A stretch of DNA of 64,000 nucleotides from the NCBI GenBank assembly GCA_016743945.1, contig JADGFI010000001.1, positions 583,901 to 647,900 on the forward strand. The letters run 5' to 3'. The notes under the pieces were generated by a model, which worked only from the letters and a program-made list of their open reading frames with translations, had not been told where the DNA came from and did no database searches. The stretch is from Desulfobacteraceae bacterium (GTDB taxonomy: Bacteria; Desulfobacterota; Desulfobacteria; Desulfobacterales; Desulfobacteraceae). Position numbers and translations under genes: made by a program. Numbering within the stretch: the first letter of the stretch is position 1; each line of letters starts with the position of its first letter. Of the stretch, positions 19,180-28,404 are shown piece by piece.

Positions 19180-22100
19180 TTATGGTTTGGCTGTTTTTCC
19201 AGCCTTGATCTTAAAAAAAGTGGCGTAGAGCGTTGGAACAAACACAAGGGTCAGGACAGACGCAAACCCCAGTCCAAACACAATGGTCACTGCCATGGAA
19301 ATGAAAAATGCGTCCATGAACAGCGGAATCATTCCCAGCATGGTGGTGGCTGCGGCCAGCATCACCGGCCGCATTCTGCTGACCCCTGAGTCCACCACTG
19401 CATTGAAGTGGTCTTTGCCTTCCCTGATCTCCAGATCGATCTGATCGATGAGCACGATGGCATTTTTGATCAGCATGCCGGCCAGGCTCATGAGCCCCAG
19501 CAGGGCCATGAATCCAAAGGGTTGCTTTAAAATCATCAGGCCCAGGACCACACCGATGAGGGACAAAGGAACGGTGAGCCAGATGATCAATGGCTGCCTG
19601 AAGGCATTGAAAAGAAAAATCACCACCAGAATCATCATCCCAAAATAGATGGGGATGTTATCGGCAAGTTTTCCCGTGGCATCGGCAGAGTCTTCCGCCT
19701 CTCCTCCCCAGGCCATGAAATATCCCGGATGGCCTTTGATGGGAATCATGTCGTCGTATTTAATGGGAATGGTTTTGGCTGTGTAACGTTCAGAGGGGAT
19801 GCTTTTTCCCAGGTATGTTTCAGTATCCGCCCCAAGGGCCTGCTCAATTTTGGGTTTAAGGCGGGTGAGCAGGTCAGCGGAAAGGCCTTTGCTGGCATCT
19901 GCATGGAGTTTGATCATGGAACGGCGGTGCCAGCGGGAAATACGGGCATTTTCCGATTCAGTGGAGAATCCGTGTATCACTTGCTGCAGAGGGATCTTTT
20001 TGCCGGCAATGGGACTGTAAATCATCACATCCCGCATGTTTTCCATGGTCAGCCGTTCGTTGGAAGGTCCCCGTGCGATGATGGGGATCATTTCAATTCC
20101 CTCCCGGTAAAGACCTGCGGTTGTGCCTGAAAAATTGGACTGCAGGGCCGTGGCGATCATGGGGCGATCAATGCCCTGACGACGGGCCCTGTCCTCGGCA
20201 ATAACCGGCTGAATAACCTTGACCCGGGCGCCCCACTCACTGCGAACCGCTTTGGCATCGGGGTCAGCCGTCATGATGGCCATGGCCTGGTCGCCTAATT
20301 TCCGCAAAACTTTCGGGTCTGGACCGTTGATGCGGAATTGGATTTTCCCGCCCTCTCCGGGACCCAGGGTGAATTTTTTCACATTGACAGTGGTGTCTGG
20401 AAACATGGTGTTCAGGTCATCTTGGACCTGGTGATAAATTTTCTCAATGATCTCATAATCTTCAACCTCCACCATCAGGCTGCAGTACTGGCTGGCGGCA
20501 TCCACGGGAACACTGTAGGTCAGCAGAAATCGGGAATGGCCTGAACCCACGGCCGATGCCACGGATTTTACCCCTTCAATATTCAGCAGATAGTCTTCCA
20601 TTTTTGCCACCCCTTTTTCTGTTTCTCGAATATGGTTGCCCTCTCTAAATTGGCACTCCACCTGGAATATGGGACTTGTGGAAGGCGGAAAGAACATATT
20701 GTCAAGGTAGCCGAATCCCACCATGGACACAGCAAACATGCCCACCACGGCTGCAATGGTGATCCAGCGAAACCGGATGGCCAGGGTTAGAAATTTCCGA
20801 TAGATCTGATAGAATTTACCGGCATAGGGGTCTTTTTGTTGCGTATCTCCCTTGGATTTTTTTCCCAGCACAAACGTCTTGGTCACCAGAGGGGTGATGG
20901 TGACGGCGGTGAGCCAGCTCAGGGAAAGGGAAATCAGAATAACATAGTAAAGGGAACGGCAGTACTCTCCTGTCTGATTGTCCATGCCGCCGATGGAGGC
21001 AAAAGCCAGTATGGCAACTGCAGTGGCCCCCAGCAGAGGTGTGGAATTTTGCCCCACCACCTCCTTGGCCGTCTGCATCCCATCCATGCCCTGTTCCATC
21101 TTGACCTTCATTCCGTCCACCACCACAATGGCATTGTCCACCAGCATGCCCAGGGCGATAATCAGGGCCCCCAGAGAAATTCGTTCCAAAGTGATGGAAT
21201 AGTAGCCCATGACCACAAAGGTGGCGGCGATGGTGACCACCAGAACAAATCCGATGATCAACCCGCTGCGAAGGCCCATGAAAACAAGGAGGACGATGAT
21301 GACAATGATCACCGCTTCAACAAGATTAATGACGAACCCGTCCACAGCTTTTGTGACCATGTCCGACTGCATATATATGACCCCGAGATCCATCCCCATG
21401 GGTATCTGGGGTGCCAGTTGCGCAAGACGTTTTTTGACAGCCTCCCCCATGGTGACGGCGTTGCCGCCCAACACCGTGGATATGGCAATCCCGACGGCAG
21501 GGTTTCCATTAAAACGTAAAATCCGCAGTGGGGGATCCACATAGTCCCGGTGGATGGTGGCCACGTCCTTGAGATAAATCAGCTTGCCCTCTTTGCTGGC
21601 AATGAACAATTCTCCAAAATCTTTTTCAGACTGAAAAAGACCACTTGGGAAGATGGGGATGTACTCACTGCCGATCTGGATTTTACCGGCATCGGACGGC
21701 ATGTTTTTTGCCCCCAGGGCGTCAAAGATCTCCTTGCGGGTGATGCCCAGGGCGGCCATTTTCTCCCGGAACATCTCCACATAAACGGCTTCGTTCTGTT
21801 CTCCGAAAAAAACCACTTTCTTGACATCGGTCACCGTCACCAGTTCCCGTTTGAGCAGTTCCGCCACTTTTTTGAGCTCTGCGTAGGAGTAGCCCTGTCC
21901 GTAGAGGGCATAATAAACACCGAATACATCACCAAAATCATCGTTGATGATGGAGGGGCCGGCCCCCGGGGGCAGTTCCGGCTGGACATCGTAGATTTTG
22001 CGGCGCATTTCGTCCCATACCTGGGCGATGGTGAACTTATCATAGTGGTCCTGGAGCTTGAACTTGACCGTGGACAGTCCCCGGGAGGAATAGGATTCCA

Positions 22101-22338
22101 CCCGTTTGAGCTGGCCCATCTCCTGGATGGCCTTTTCGATCCGTTCGGTCACATCCTGTTCCACCTCCTGGGGGGAGGCACCGGGGTAGGGGGTGATGAC
22201 AACGGCATCCTTGATGACAAATTCAGGGTCTTCCAGGCGGGGCAGGTTCTGGTAGGCCTGGTAACCTAAAATCAGCATGACCATGGTGAGGGTCCAGGTG
22301 ATAACACTTTTACGGATGGAGAACTCTGCAATATTCAT
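19180..22338 (-). CDS. RND efflux pump, HAE1-like, single TM4 aspartate
   Basis: This 1052-residue inner-membrane RND permease has the usual twelve-segment layout with two periplasmic loops. In TM4 the relay reads GMLVDNAIVVVDGMKVKM, so the second aspartate of the AcrB pair is asparagine; the TM10 lysine is present in GMLIKNAIVLIDQID. This variant occurs in a recognised subgroup of RND pumps and need not mean loss of function. It lies 18 bases after the adaptor gene and immediately before the channel-fusion gene. The substrate is unknown. Confidence 0.93.
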   Translation of the reverse strand: MNIAEFSIRKSVITWTLTMVMLILGYQAYQNLPRLEDPEFVIKDAVVITPYPGASPQEVEQDVTERIEKAIQEMGQLKRVESYSSRGLSTVKFKLQDHYDKFTIAQVWDEMRRKIYDVQPELPPGAGPSIINDDFGDVFGVYYALYGQGYSYAELKKVAELLKRELVTVTDVKKVVFFGEQNEAVYVEMFREKMAALGITRKEIFDALGAKNMPSDAGKIQIGSEYIPIFPSGLFQSEKDFGELFIASKEGKLIYLKDVATIHRDYVDPPLRILRFNGNPAVGIAISTVLGGNAVTMGEAVKKRLAQLAPQIPMGMDLGVIYMQSDMVTKAVDGFVINLVEAVIIVIIVLLVFMGLRSGLIIGFVLVVTIAATFVVMGYYSITLERISLGALIIALGMLVDNAIVVVDGMKVKMEQGMDGMQTAKEVVGQNSTPLLGATAVAILAFASIGGMDNQTGEYCRSLYYVILISLSLSWLTAVTITPLVTKTFVLGKKSKGDTQQKDPYAGKFYQIYRKFLTLAIRFRWITIAAVVGMFAVSMVGFGYLDNMFFPPSTSPIFQVECQFREGNHIRETEKGVAKMEDYLLNIEGVKSVASAVGSGHSRFLLTYSVPVDAASQYCSLMVEVEDYEIIEKIYHQVQDDLNTMFPDTTVNVKKFTLGPGEGGKIQFRINGPDPKVLRKLGDQAMAIMTADPDAKAVRSEWGARVKVIQPVIAEDRARRQGIDRPMIATALQSNFSGTTAGLYREGIEMIPIIARGPSNERLTMENMRDVMIYSPIAGKKIPLQQVIHGFSTESENARISRWHRRSMIKLHADASKGLSADLLTRLKPKIEQALGADTETYLGKSIPSERYTAKTIPIKYDDMIPIKGHPGYFMAWGGEAEDSADATGKLADNIPIYFGMMILVVIFLFNAFRQPLIIWLTVPLSLIGVVLGLMILKQPFGFMALLGLMSLAGMLIKNAIVLIDQIDLEIREGKDHFNAVVDSGVSRMRPVMLAAATTMLGMIPLFMDAFFISMAVTIVFGLGFASVLTLVFVPTLYATFFKIKAGKTAKP

Positions 22339-22356
22339 GGGATGAGGTCCTTGTTG

Positions 22357-23466
22357 TTATTCTTTCCAGATGCTAACTTTCATGTCCTCCTGGAGCTTGG
22401 TGACCCCTGAAGTGACAATCTGTTCACCACCGGTCAATCCTTCAAGAATCAAGATGTTTTTTGAACCGGTCATTTCTCCTGCTTTAATTTGAGTCTTGTG
22501 GACGGTCATGGTTTCTGGTTTCAATACCCAGACAAAGGTTTTTTCCTGGGGGTCCTCCATTACTGAAATGGCGGGAATGACAATCTGGGACGGTATTGCT
22601 TCTGCATTTGAACGTTTGCCTTTGACAGTGGCGGTCATTCCCGGCAGAATATTGATGCCTTCCGGTTGGTCCATGATAAGAACGACCTGGTAGGTCTGGG
22701 TCTGGGGGTCTGCTTCGGTGGAGTACTCCTTGAGCGACAGGGGGAACTGCTTGTCCGGGGCTGCGGCAAAGGTTGCAGTGGCGTCAATTTTTCTTCTTTT
22801 TTCAAGGTTGGCGATGAGGTTTTCCGGTGCATCCACCAGAACTTCTATTTTTGAGTTGTCCTGGAAGAAAACAATGGGCTGTTTGGCCTGGACCTCTTCG
22901 AAATTTTGCACATGGCGTTTGGCCACGATACCGTCAAAGGGGGCTTTTAAATAGGTGTCTTTCAGGGCGTTCCTGGCATCTTCCAGCTGGGCTGCTGCAA
23001 CTTCCCTTGCTGCTTTATACTGATCAAAATCTGCCTTGGAAACCTGTCTGCGAACATAGAGTTCTTTATACCGGTCATATTGACGATCAGCGTTGACAGC
23101 AGTTGCTTTGGCCGCATCCAGACTGATTTTAAAATCCCTGGGCAGGATGCGGGCAATGAGGGTGCCTTTTTTGACTTCCTGACCCTCTTCCACCGGTAGT
23201 TCTACCAGGGGGCCGGGAACCTTGAAGGAAAGCTCCACCCGCTGGTTTGCCCTTGTTTTGCCTGGAAAGATCAGGGGGAGATTCCCGCTGCTCCCTGCCA
23301 CGGTTATCACCTTTACCGGTCGAATCACCTCTTTGGGGACGGACTCCTCTTTTTTTTCGCAACCACCGATGACCATCACAAATAGTGTGGCCACAGCTGC
23401 CATGAGGTGCATTTTTTTTCTTCGGATCAAGCCAAACAAATCAACGATAATGGCGGTTCGATTCAT
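22357..23466 (-). CDS. RND periplasmic adaptor lipoprotein
   Basis: A membrane-fusion protein of the AcrA family, 369 residues from the ATG at 23466. It carries a lipobox VIGGC (Cys36), the lipoyl half motif PVEEGQEVKKGTLIARI, an alpha-hairpin, the second half YLKAPFDGIVAKRHV and the beta-barrel. The open frame reaches back to 23544, but a promoter at 23556-23584 would put the transcript start almost on that codon, so the downstream ATG with AGGGG upstream is preferred. It is the first gene of the second RND operon. Confidence 0.9.
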   Translation of the reverse strand: MNRTAIIVDLFGLIRRKKMHLMAAVATLFVMVIGGCEKKEESVPKEVIRPVKVITVAGSSGNLPLIFPGKTRANQRVELSFKVPGPLVELPVEEGQEVKKGTLIARILPRDFKISLDAAKATAVNADRQYDRYKELYVRRQVSKADFDQYKAAREVAAAQLEDARNALKDTYLKAPFDGIVAKRHVQNFEEVQAKQPIVFFQDNSKIEVLVDAPENLIANLEKRRKIDATATFAAAPDKQFPLSLKEYSTEADPQTQTYQVVLIMDQPEGINILPGMTATVKGKRSNAEAIPSQIVIPAISVMEDPQEKTFVWVLKPETMTVHKTQIKAGEMTGSKNILILEGLTGGEQIVTSGVTKLQEDMKVSIWKE

Positions 23467-23555
23467 GATTAAAACCCCTGGATATTGAATTTTTGTTTTC
23501 ACAATGGGCTTGTAAAACAGCGAGACTGTCTTAAGACCAATCATTGCTGGGTAAT

Positions 23556-23584
23556 TTTATATCGCGTATCATTTAATATTGCAA
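23556..23584 (-). promoter_or_regulatory. predicted promoter of the second RND operon
   Basis: On the minus strand TTGCAA (23579-23584) and TATAAA (23556-23561) are separated by exactly 17 bases, a good sigma-70 match. It lies 90 bases upstream of the chosen adaptor start. Confidence 0.6.
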
Positions 23585-23589
23585 GGATA

Positions 23590-24090
23590 CAAACTGGTTC
23601 TCACAGGGCTAACGCATACAAAAAATATGAAGCTTAGGGCCCGGATGAAAGTTGTTCTCGGCCATAAGTTCCTCATTAAATAGCAAATTGAATTTTCGCA
23701 ATTCCTAATCTGCCTGGGGCGCGAGCCAGACCCGCATGGAACGATTTCTCTGGCTTGAACACAATCCCATGGGCCAGGGCCGGGCCGGGAATACCGCCCT
23801 GGACAAGCTCAACCAGCAATCGTTCAACCTTATTCCGGGACTGGACAAGGGTTAAATATCCTATCATCCGGCTTATCATAATATCGTGTGCTGGTTCCAA
23901 TTTTTTTCGTGGCGATAACCCAAAAGTTTCAGGTCCCAGGGACATTTTTTTTCAAAAACAGCATTTGCGCCGTCACTATAGATTCTTTTTTTTGGTCTTG
24001 GAATACTAGGGCTTGCCGGAGTCAGCAGAAGAAGGCAATAGCTCCAAACCGCTTGTTGATAACATTCCGGCAAGCACAATAGTCCTCCGG
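23590..24090. other. gene-poor region with inverted repeats and possible gene remnants
   Basis: No convincing gene is seen. Two overlapping minus-strand frames (about 23876-24079 and 23676-23945) encode protein-like text, for example PRPKKRIYSDGANAVFEKKC and RNKVERLLVELVQGGIPGP, in different frames, as expected of a decayed gene, but no family is recognised. At the right end a perfect 10-bp inverted repeat GCTTGCCGGA / TCCGGCAAGC (24011-24020 and 24066-24075) encloses 45 bases. It could mark the end of a small insertion or serve as a structure downstream of pta. Confidence 0.4.
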
Positions 24091-24093
24091 GTG

Positions 24094-26226
24094 CTATTTG
24101 TTTTTGGGAAAGGGTGTCTTATTTTCCACTGACATCACTGTCCCCTGTGCCTGTACTGCTGTGATGGCAACCGTGTTCACAATATCTTCAACCAGACATC
24201 CCCGGCTCAGATCATTGACGGGTTTGTTCAACCCCTGGAGTACCGGGCCGATGGCAACGGCACCCGAGGATCGTTGTACGGCCTTATAAGTGTTGTTACC
24301 TGTGTTGAGATCCGGAAAAATAAAGACAGTGGCCTTTCCTGCCACCTGGCTGTCCGGAAGTTTTGTTTTGGCCACATTGGGCTCAATGGCGGCATCATAC
24401 TGGATGGGTCCTTCCACGAGCAGGTCGGGGCGTTTTTCTCGGACCAATGCCGTGGCCTCCCGAACTTTGTCCACATCCTTTCCCTTTCCCGATGACCCGG
24501 TGGAGTAGGAAAGCATGGCAATGCGGGGGGGGATGCCGAACATTGTCGCAGTCTCGGCCGAGGTGATGGCAATCTCAGCAAGTTCCCTGGCATCCGGATC
24601 CGGATTTATGGCACAGTCGCCATAGGCGATCACCCGGTCCCAGAGGCACATGAAAAACAGGCTGGAAACCGGGGTGGATTTTTCTTTGGCCTTGATAATT
24701 TCAAAGGCCGGTTTGATGGTGGCGGCTGTGCTGTGAACAGAGCCTGAAACCATACCGTCCACATGATCGTGGTGAACCATCATGGTGCCAAAAAAATTGA
24801 CATCACAGACAAGATCCCTTGCATGTTCCCTTGTGATCCCTTTGTGTTTCCTCAATTCATAATAGGTGCTGGTATAAAGATCCAGGTTGGGTGAGTTCAA
24901 TGGCTCTATGATTTCAATTTCTCCCATGCGCAAGCCCATTTTGGAAATTTTTTGGTGGATCTTTCGTTCATTTCCAAGAAGGGTGATATCCACTATTCCC
25001 CGGCGAAGAAGGGTTTCTGCCGCCCGAAGAATCCGCTCCTCTGATCCTTCGGGCAGGACGATTTTTTTTCTATGGGATCTTGCCCGTTGAATGACTTTGA
25101 ACTCGAACATTTTTGGTGTCACAAGGGTGCTCTTGGTGGTGATGACTTTTTCTGCCAGTTTTTCTATATCAATGTGCTGTTCAAACAAGGCCAGGGCACG
25201 GGTGATTTTCCGGTCATCAGTGGGGGAAATGTCGGATTGAATTTTTTCAACCTGAACTGTTGTTTCAAAGGTGTCTGTACCCACACTGAGGACGGGTACC
25301 ATGCCGGAGAATCCATGAATCAGTTCCCAGATGGGTTTTTCCGGCACAAGTCCGCCGGTGAGAATAATTCCGGATATTTTTTCCATGGACGCTGAAGAAA
25401 GGGTAGCCAGGCAGGCAACAATGATGTCGGCTCTGTCTCCCGGGGTAATGATCAATGTCCCATGGGTGATCCGGAGCAACAAATTTCTCAGTTGCATGGC
25501 CGCCACTGTAAAGCTTCTGGCATGGCGGTACATTTGTTTGTGGCCGCATAAAATATCGGCATTCAGGGTTTTGGCAACTTCGGACAGAGTGGGCTTTGCC
25601 AGGACGGCTTCATCGGGGATGGCGTAAATCAATTGGTTCCGAACAAGGCCGGCAGCTTTGATGCGATGGATGATATCATCTTCTGTTGATGCGGTGACAC
25701 GGTTGATGACGGTGCCGACAATCTTGCACCCTTTTTCAACCAGGGATTCCCGGGCAAGGCTGATGAGTCTGGATACATCTTCAAGGGGTTTCTGGAATGC
25801 ATTCGCGACCAGTAGAACTGGGCATGAAAGGTTTTTTATAATACTGGCATTGATATCAACTTCAATACTGGCTGTGGAGGAAACAAAATCGGTCCCTTCA
25901 CAGAGGATGAAATTACAATACTGTTGTGCGTCTGTATATCTTTCGATGATTCGTTCAATGATTTCCCCTTTTTTCCCAAGGGCCATAAGGCGTTCTGCTT
26001 CCGCCTGGGTGATGCCGTACATTTTTTCATAGGGCAGGGTAAGGTTGAACTGGGCTGCCATCAGCAGGATATCAGGATCCTGGGGCGTTTGGGCATCTGG
26101 GTTGATAATGGGCCGGAAAAAACCGACACAATCCAATTTTCTGAAAAGCATTTCCATGACACCCAATGCAATGGCCGATTTTCCGCTTCCTGATTCAGTG
26201 GCTGTTATGTATAGTCCGTTGGACAT
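24094..26226 (-). CDS. pta: phosphate acetyltransferase, long form
   Basis: Pta interconverts acetyl-CoA and acetyl-phosphate in the cytoplasm, linking energy metabolism to acetate. The 710-residue protein is the three-domain form: an N-terminal P-loop BioD-like domain (TATESGSGKSAIALGVME, residues 7-24), a middle DRTGG-type domain (about 215-330) and the catalytic PTA_PTB domain (about 385-705) with IVLPEGSEERILRAAE, DGMVSGSVHSTAATIKPA and SYSTGSSGKGKDVDKV. AGGAG stands 11 bases before the ATG. No acetate kinase gene lies next to it. Confidence 0.95.
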   Translation of the reverse strand: MSNGLYITATESGSGKSAIALGVMEMLFRKLDCVGFFRPIINPDAQTPQDPDILLMAAQFNLTLPYEKMYGITQAEAERLMALGKKGEIIERIIERYTDAQQYCNFILCEGTDFVSSTASIEVDINASIIKNLSCPVLLVANAFQKPLEDVSRLISLARESLVEKGCKIVGTVINRVTASTEDDIIHRIKAAGLVRNQLIYAIPDEAVLAKPTLSEVAKTLNADILCGHKQMYRHARSFTVAAMQLRNLLLRITHGTLIITPGDRADIIVACLATLSSASMEKISGIILTGGLVPEKPIWELIHGFSGMVPVLSVGTDTFETTVQVEKIQSDISPTDDRKITRALALFEQHIDIEKLAEKVITTKSTLVTPKMFEFKVIQRARSHRKKIVLPEGSEERILRAAETLLRRGIVDITLLGNERKIHQKISKMGLRMGEIEIIEPLNSPNLDLYTSTYYELRKHKGITREHARDLVCDVNFFGTMMVHHDHVDGMVSGSVHSTAATIKPAFEIIKAKEKSTPVSSLFFMCLWDRVIAYGDCAINPDPDARELAEIAITSAETATMFGIPPRIAMLSYSTGSSGKGKDVDKVREATALVREKRPDLLVEGPIQYDAAIEPNVAKTKLPDSQVAGKATVFIFPDLNTGNNTYKAVQRSSGAVAIGPVLQGLNKPVNDLSRGCLVEDIVNTVAITAVQAQGTVMSVENKTPFPKNK

Positions 26227-26492
26227 TTATTTTTTTTTCTCCTGTTCGAATATAATGGTGTGAATAATTGTGTAAGCCAATAGGGGTGGGGGGCAGGGCT
26301 GCATGCCATGCCCAGTCTATTCCCATTTCGGACAATGATCTTATAAGAATACCACTAAAATATCAATTCTTTTTGCCAGAGTTTTTTTTGTTGGGCGTTT
26401 ATTTATTTAAGATAGCTGGTCCATTTAATAAAAAGATTGTGAAGCGTATGGGAATAGGGAATAATTAAGCCAAAACTCAAGGAGATACAGGG

Positions 26493-27854
26493 GTGGTGGA
26501 GGGTGTTATGGATTTGGTAAAAGCGCTTCAAAAAGAAAACCGGTTATTAAAGCAGGAAAATAGTGCCTATAAGGCCCAGAGTCGCCTGTTTGAACAATTG
26601 ATTGAAATGGCTGGGTCTGCTGCCGAAGAAAAAATGCTTAAAATTTCCATGTTCAAAACCCTTGAGGTAACCGTCCAATTATCCGGGGCTAAAATGGGCA
26701 GCCTTTTTTTATTGAACCCGGAAGGGGTGGTGACGGACAGTCTTCTCTCCCGTGTGGACGTCAGTCCGGGGCTGCGGTCTAAAATTGTGGGATCTGTTTT
26801 GGACAAGGGGCTTGCCGGGTGGGTTCGTGCCCATGGCAGGGTAGGGATAATAGAGGATACCCAACAAGATCCCCGATGGCTGTCCCTGCCCGAAGAGCCG
26901 TACAAGGTCAGATCTGCCCTGGCAGTTCCCATTGTTAAACAGAACCTTTTGTTCGGTATTGTGACCCTGATGCACCCGCTTCCCCATTATTTTAACCGGG
27001 AAGCAGTTGAGGTTGTGCAGATTGCGGCACGTCACATGGCCCTGGCTATTGAAAGTGCACAGATGTATATCAAATTAGATGAATTGCATCACCTTCGTGA
27101 ACGAGCAATGGAAAGGGATCTTAAGCTGGCAAGGGCAGTCCAGGAAAGTTTTTTGCCGGCCCGGGTCCCCGGGATAGAAGGGTTTTCCTTTGCCGCCATG
27201 AACCGGCCTGCTCTTGAAGTCGGGGGGGATTTTTATCAATTTTTTAAGCTGCCGGAAAATAAGCTCGGGGTGGTCATTGGGGATGTGTCGGGTAAGGGGA
27301 TTGCTGCCTCACTTTTTATGGCAAGGCTCAGCAGTGACCTACAATATTATTCTTCCCTTTACAAAGACCCTGGAAAGCTTTTTTCAAAAATAAACAAACT
27401 GCTTTGTGCTCGGGCAAAACAGGGCATGTTTGTCACCCTGGTCTATATTCTTCTGGATATTAAAACAGGAGATATTTGTTTTTCCAATGCCGGGCATCTT
27501 TCACCGCTTTTTGTGGATGAACAAGGCGTTCAGACAATTGGCAGTCCCCAGGCCAAGGGACCTCCCCTGGGGATATTGCCTAGTGCTGAATATGGGCAGG
27601 ACCGGTTTTCATTAAAAAAGGGTGGGATGATTCTGATCTATACCGATGGCATCATTGAAGCAAAGAATATGGACCACAAATTGTTTGGTGATAGTCGTCT
27701 TGCGAGGGTTGTGGAAACCTGCCCGACAGACCCTATCATGCTTGCCCGGAAGATTGTCGATTCTGTGGATATCTTTTCCAGGGAGCGGGGCCAAAGTGAT
27801 GATTTGACACTGGTCTGTTTTAAAAGAGAAGCATCTGGGCCACGGTCTCTTTGA
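26493..27854 (+). CDS. GAF-domain PP2C-type (SpoIIE-like) serine phosphatase
   Basis: The 453-residue cytoplasmic protein has an N-terminal coiled coil (residues 6-45), a GAF sensory domain (about 60-190, with GLAGWVRAHGRVGIIEDTQQDPRW), a linker helix (RAMERDLKLARAVQESFLP) and a SpoIIE/RsbU phosphatase domain (VGGDFYQFF, VIGDVSGKGIAASLFMA, SNAGHLSPLF, IYTDGIIEAKN). The metal-binding aspartates are present. Such proteins usually act in partner-switching control of sigma factors or anti-sigma factors; no partner gene is adjacent. The GTG at 26493 has AGGAG 8 bases upstream; an ATG at 26508 with GGAGGG is the alternative start. The 3' end overlaps the convergent gene by 35 bases. Confidence 0.9.
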   Translation: MVEGVMDLVKALQKENRLLKQENSAYKAQSRLFEQLIEMAGSAAEEKMLKISMFKTLEVTVQLSGAKMGSLFLLNPEGVVTDSLLSRVDVSPGLRSKIVGSVLDKGLAGWVRAHGRVGIIEDTQQDPRWLSLPEEPYKVRSALAVPIVKQNLLFGIVTLMHPLPHYFNREAVEVVQIAARHMALAIESAQMYIKLDELHHLRERAMERDLKLARAVQESFLPARVPGIEGFSFAAMNRPALEVGGDFYQFFKLPENKLGVVIGDVSGKGIAASLFMARLSSDLQYYSSLYKDPGKLFSKINKLLCARAKQGMFVTLVYILLDIKTGDICFSNAGHLSPLFVDEQGVQTIGSPQAKGPPLGILPSAEYGQDRFSLKKGGMILIYTDGIIEAKNMDHKLFGDSRLARVVETCPTDPIMLARKIVDSVDIFSRERGQSDDLTLVCFKREASGPRSL

Positions 27855-28371
27855 TCTTACCCACCTTGCCGGTGCTTTGTCGAAATTTTATTTCAATTTT
27901 AGCCATCTTTTTGTAAAAAGGGGTCCGGTCAAAGGGAATGTAGGGGGCGCTGTCAAATTGACCGGCAGGGCATCCCGGCCCTTTAAAAGGGGATGCACCA
28001 GGCTTGTGAAGCTCGTGGGGAAGGCCGTGGAGGCGGCATATCATGGGTCGATACCCATAGACCAGGCAGCGGCCGTCCTGGTTGAGGGGGCACATGATTT
28101 TTCGGGATTCCGGCATTTTCCCCGCTGGAAAGGTTTTATTGTAATAGATCTTGGCCCTGTCCTGGGCCTCTTTTTTTATATCCTGGGCCAGTTGACCGAC
28201 CCCATGAATTAGAAATGCTTTTTCGACAAAGGTGTGGTGGAAAAAAAGGGAGGTGCAACAATTGTCTTCACATCCCTTACATTGAAAATTATATTGGGAG
28301 GCTGTCATCTCCCATGCCCTGTCCATGGTTGTGTAATTATCAACGAGCTGTTGGAATAATTTGTTTGTCAT
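27820..28371 (-). CDS. YkgJ-family cysteine-cluster protein
   Basis: The 183-residue protein has the first cysteine set in CKGCEDNCC (residues about 32-40) and a second in CPLNQDGRCLVYGYRPMICRLHGLPH (about 95-120), the layout of the CxxCxxCC family. The family binds a metal or Fe-S centre of unknown use. It is the second member in this window and shares only the cysteine frame with the one at 15.2 kb. The dNTPase gene lies 33 bases upstream of it in the map, on the same strand. Its stop lies inside the convergent phosphatase gene. Confidence 0.8.
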   Translation of the reverse strand: MTNKLFQQLVDNYTTMDRAWEMTASQYNFQCKGCEDNCCTSLFFHHTFVEKAFLIHGVGQLAQDIKKEAQDRAKIYYNKTFPAGKMPESRKIMCPLNQDGRCLVYGYRPMICRLHGLPHELHKPGASPFKGPGCPAGQFDSAPYIPFDRTPFYKKMAKIEIKFRQSTGKVGKIKETVAQMLLF

Positions 28372-28404
28372 AAGGATATACTCGTCATGGGATAGATTGA
28401 TGGT

